A stretch of DNA of 14,325 nt, from contig CANHMN010000018.1 in the NCBI GenBank assembly GCA_947461645.1, positions 1 through 14,325 of the forward strand, given 5' to 3'. A program made the translations under genes and the position numbers. Shown piece after piece: positions 14,074 through 14,325 of the stretch. Below the pieces are notes generated by a model. It was not told where the DNA came from. It saw nothing but the letters and a program-made list of their open reading frames with translations, and ran no database searches. Numbering within the stretch: position 1 is the first letter of the stretch; the number at the start of each line of letters is the position of its first letter. This stretch comes from Chitinophagaceae bacterium (GTDB lineage: Bacteria > Bacteroidota > Bacteroidia > Chitinophagales > Chitinophagaceae).

Positions 14074-14325
14074 TTAAACGAAGATTTCTTTTGAAATTTT
14101 TTGCATCGCCATGTCTCTTATGGCTTCGGCTATGCCGTTGGCATCAATACCAATTTCATCATACAATTGCTTGGGCGTTCCGTGTTCCACCAAACTATCT
14201 GGTATGCCTAATATCCTAACATCGGCTTTGTATCCGTTCTCATTCATGAACTCTAAAATGGCTGAACCAAAGCCCCCAACTACTGTTCCATCTTCAACCG
14301 TAATAACCTTTGTATAATTGCTGAA
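14074..14325 (-). CDS. dxs: 1-deoxy-D-xylulose-5-phosphate synthase (C-terminal part, cut by window edge)
   Basis: DXS condenses pyruvate and glyceraldehyde 3-phosphate, using thiamine diphosphate, in the first step of the MEP isoprenoid pathway. Only the last 83 residues are in the window, translated from 14325 down to the TAA at 14076-14074. They match the end of the transketolase C-terminal domain: KVITVEDGTVVGGFGSAILE (6-25) is the hallmark, followed by VRILGIPDSLVEHGTPKQLY (36-55) and a final helix. The catalytic thiamine-binding parts are outside the window. Related enzymes with this domain, such as transketolase or 2-oxoacid dehydrogenase E1 beta, lack this exact VEDG-x-GGFGSA / PD-x-x-x-EHG combination, so the assignment is firm. 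A terminator hairpin follows. Confidence 0.93.
   Translation of the reverse strand, partial: FSNYTKVITVEDGTVVGGFGSAILEFMNENGYKADVRILGIPDSLVEHGTPKQLYDEIGIDANGIAEAIRDMAMQKISKEIFV

Overview
The window looks like a piece of a Bacteroidota chromosome, probably from a Chitinophagia/Sphingobacteriia-like lineage. The base composition is moderate to low GC, and no clear Shine-Dalgarno sequences precede the starts. Several intergenic regions carry the Bacteroidota-type -7 element TAnnTTTG. The protein families fit this too: FtsI with a C-terminal PASTA domain, a very short ATP synthase epsilon subunit, a YqgE protein and an FtsL-like protein typical of the phylum. The assignment rests on my reading of the sequence and was not checked by a search.

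Region 1 (1-4474, minus strand) is the front of the division and cell wall (dcw) cluster, in transcription order mraZ, rsmH, ftsL-like, ftsI and murE (murE is cut by the window edge). It is tightly packed: rsmH and ftsL overlap by one base and murE starts 10 bp after ftsI. Upstream of mraZ, the 208-bp gap 4475-4682 holds four GTG(T/G) boxes at exactly 10-bp period, the layout expected of a MraZ operator. It also holds two perfect 9-bp DnaA boxes in opposite orientation, with a near-perfect third. This is the most interesting regulatory spot in the window. An orphan sensor histidine kinase gene (4683-6008) reads toward this gap.

Region 2 (6179-7700, plus strand) has yqgE and a membrane PlsC-type acyltransferase. 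The latter converges on a small outer-membrane beta-barrel gene (7749-8324, minus), and a terminator hairpin lies inside the end of the acyltransferase gene. Region 3 (8463-11309, minus strand) has the ATP synthase pair atpD-atpC, with its own promoter and terminator and an intercistronic repeat hairpin, and an EamA-family transporter. Region 4 (11420-13763, plus strand) has mscL, scpA (behind a near-consensus promoter) and a pirin-family cupin. The window ends in the 3' part of dxs (minus strand).

The pirin gene is flanked by two direct copies of a composite palindromic repeat (modules A and B). The two 85-bp B copies differ at only two positions, and these are paired in the hairpin stem (A:T in one copy, C:G in the other), so the fold is preserved. 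I saw no mobile-element gene, tRNA, rRNA, CRISPR array or clear novel multi-gene system. The coding content is ordinary housekeeping, and the unusual signals are in the non-coding DNA.
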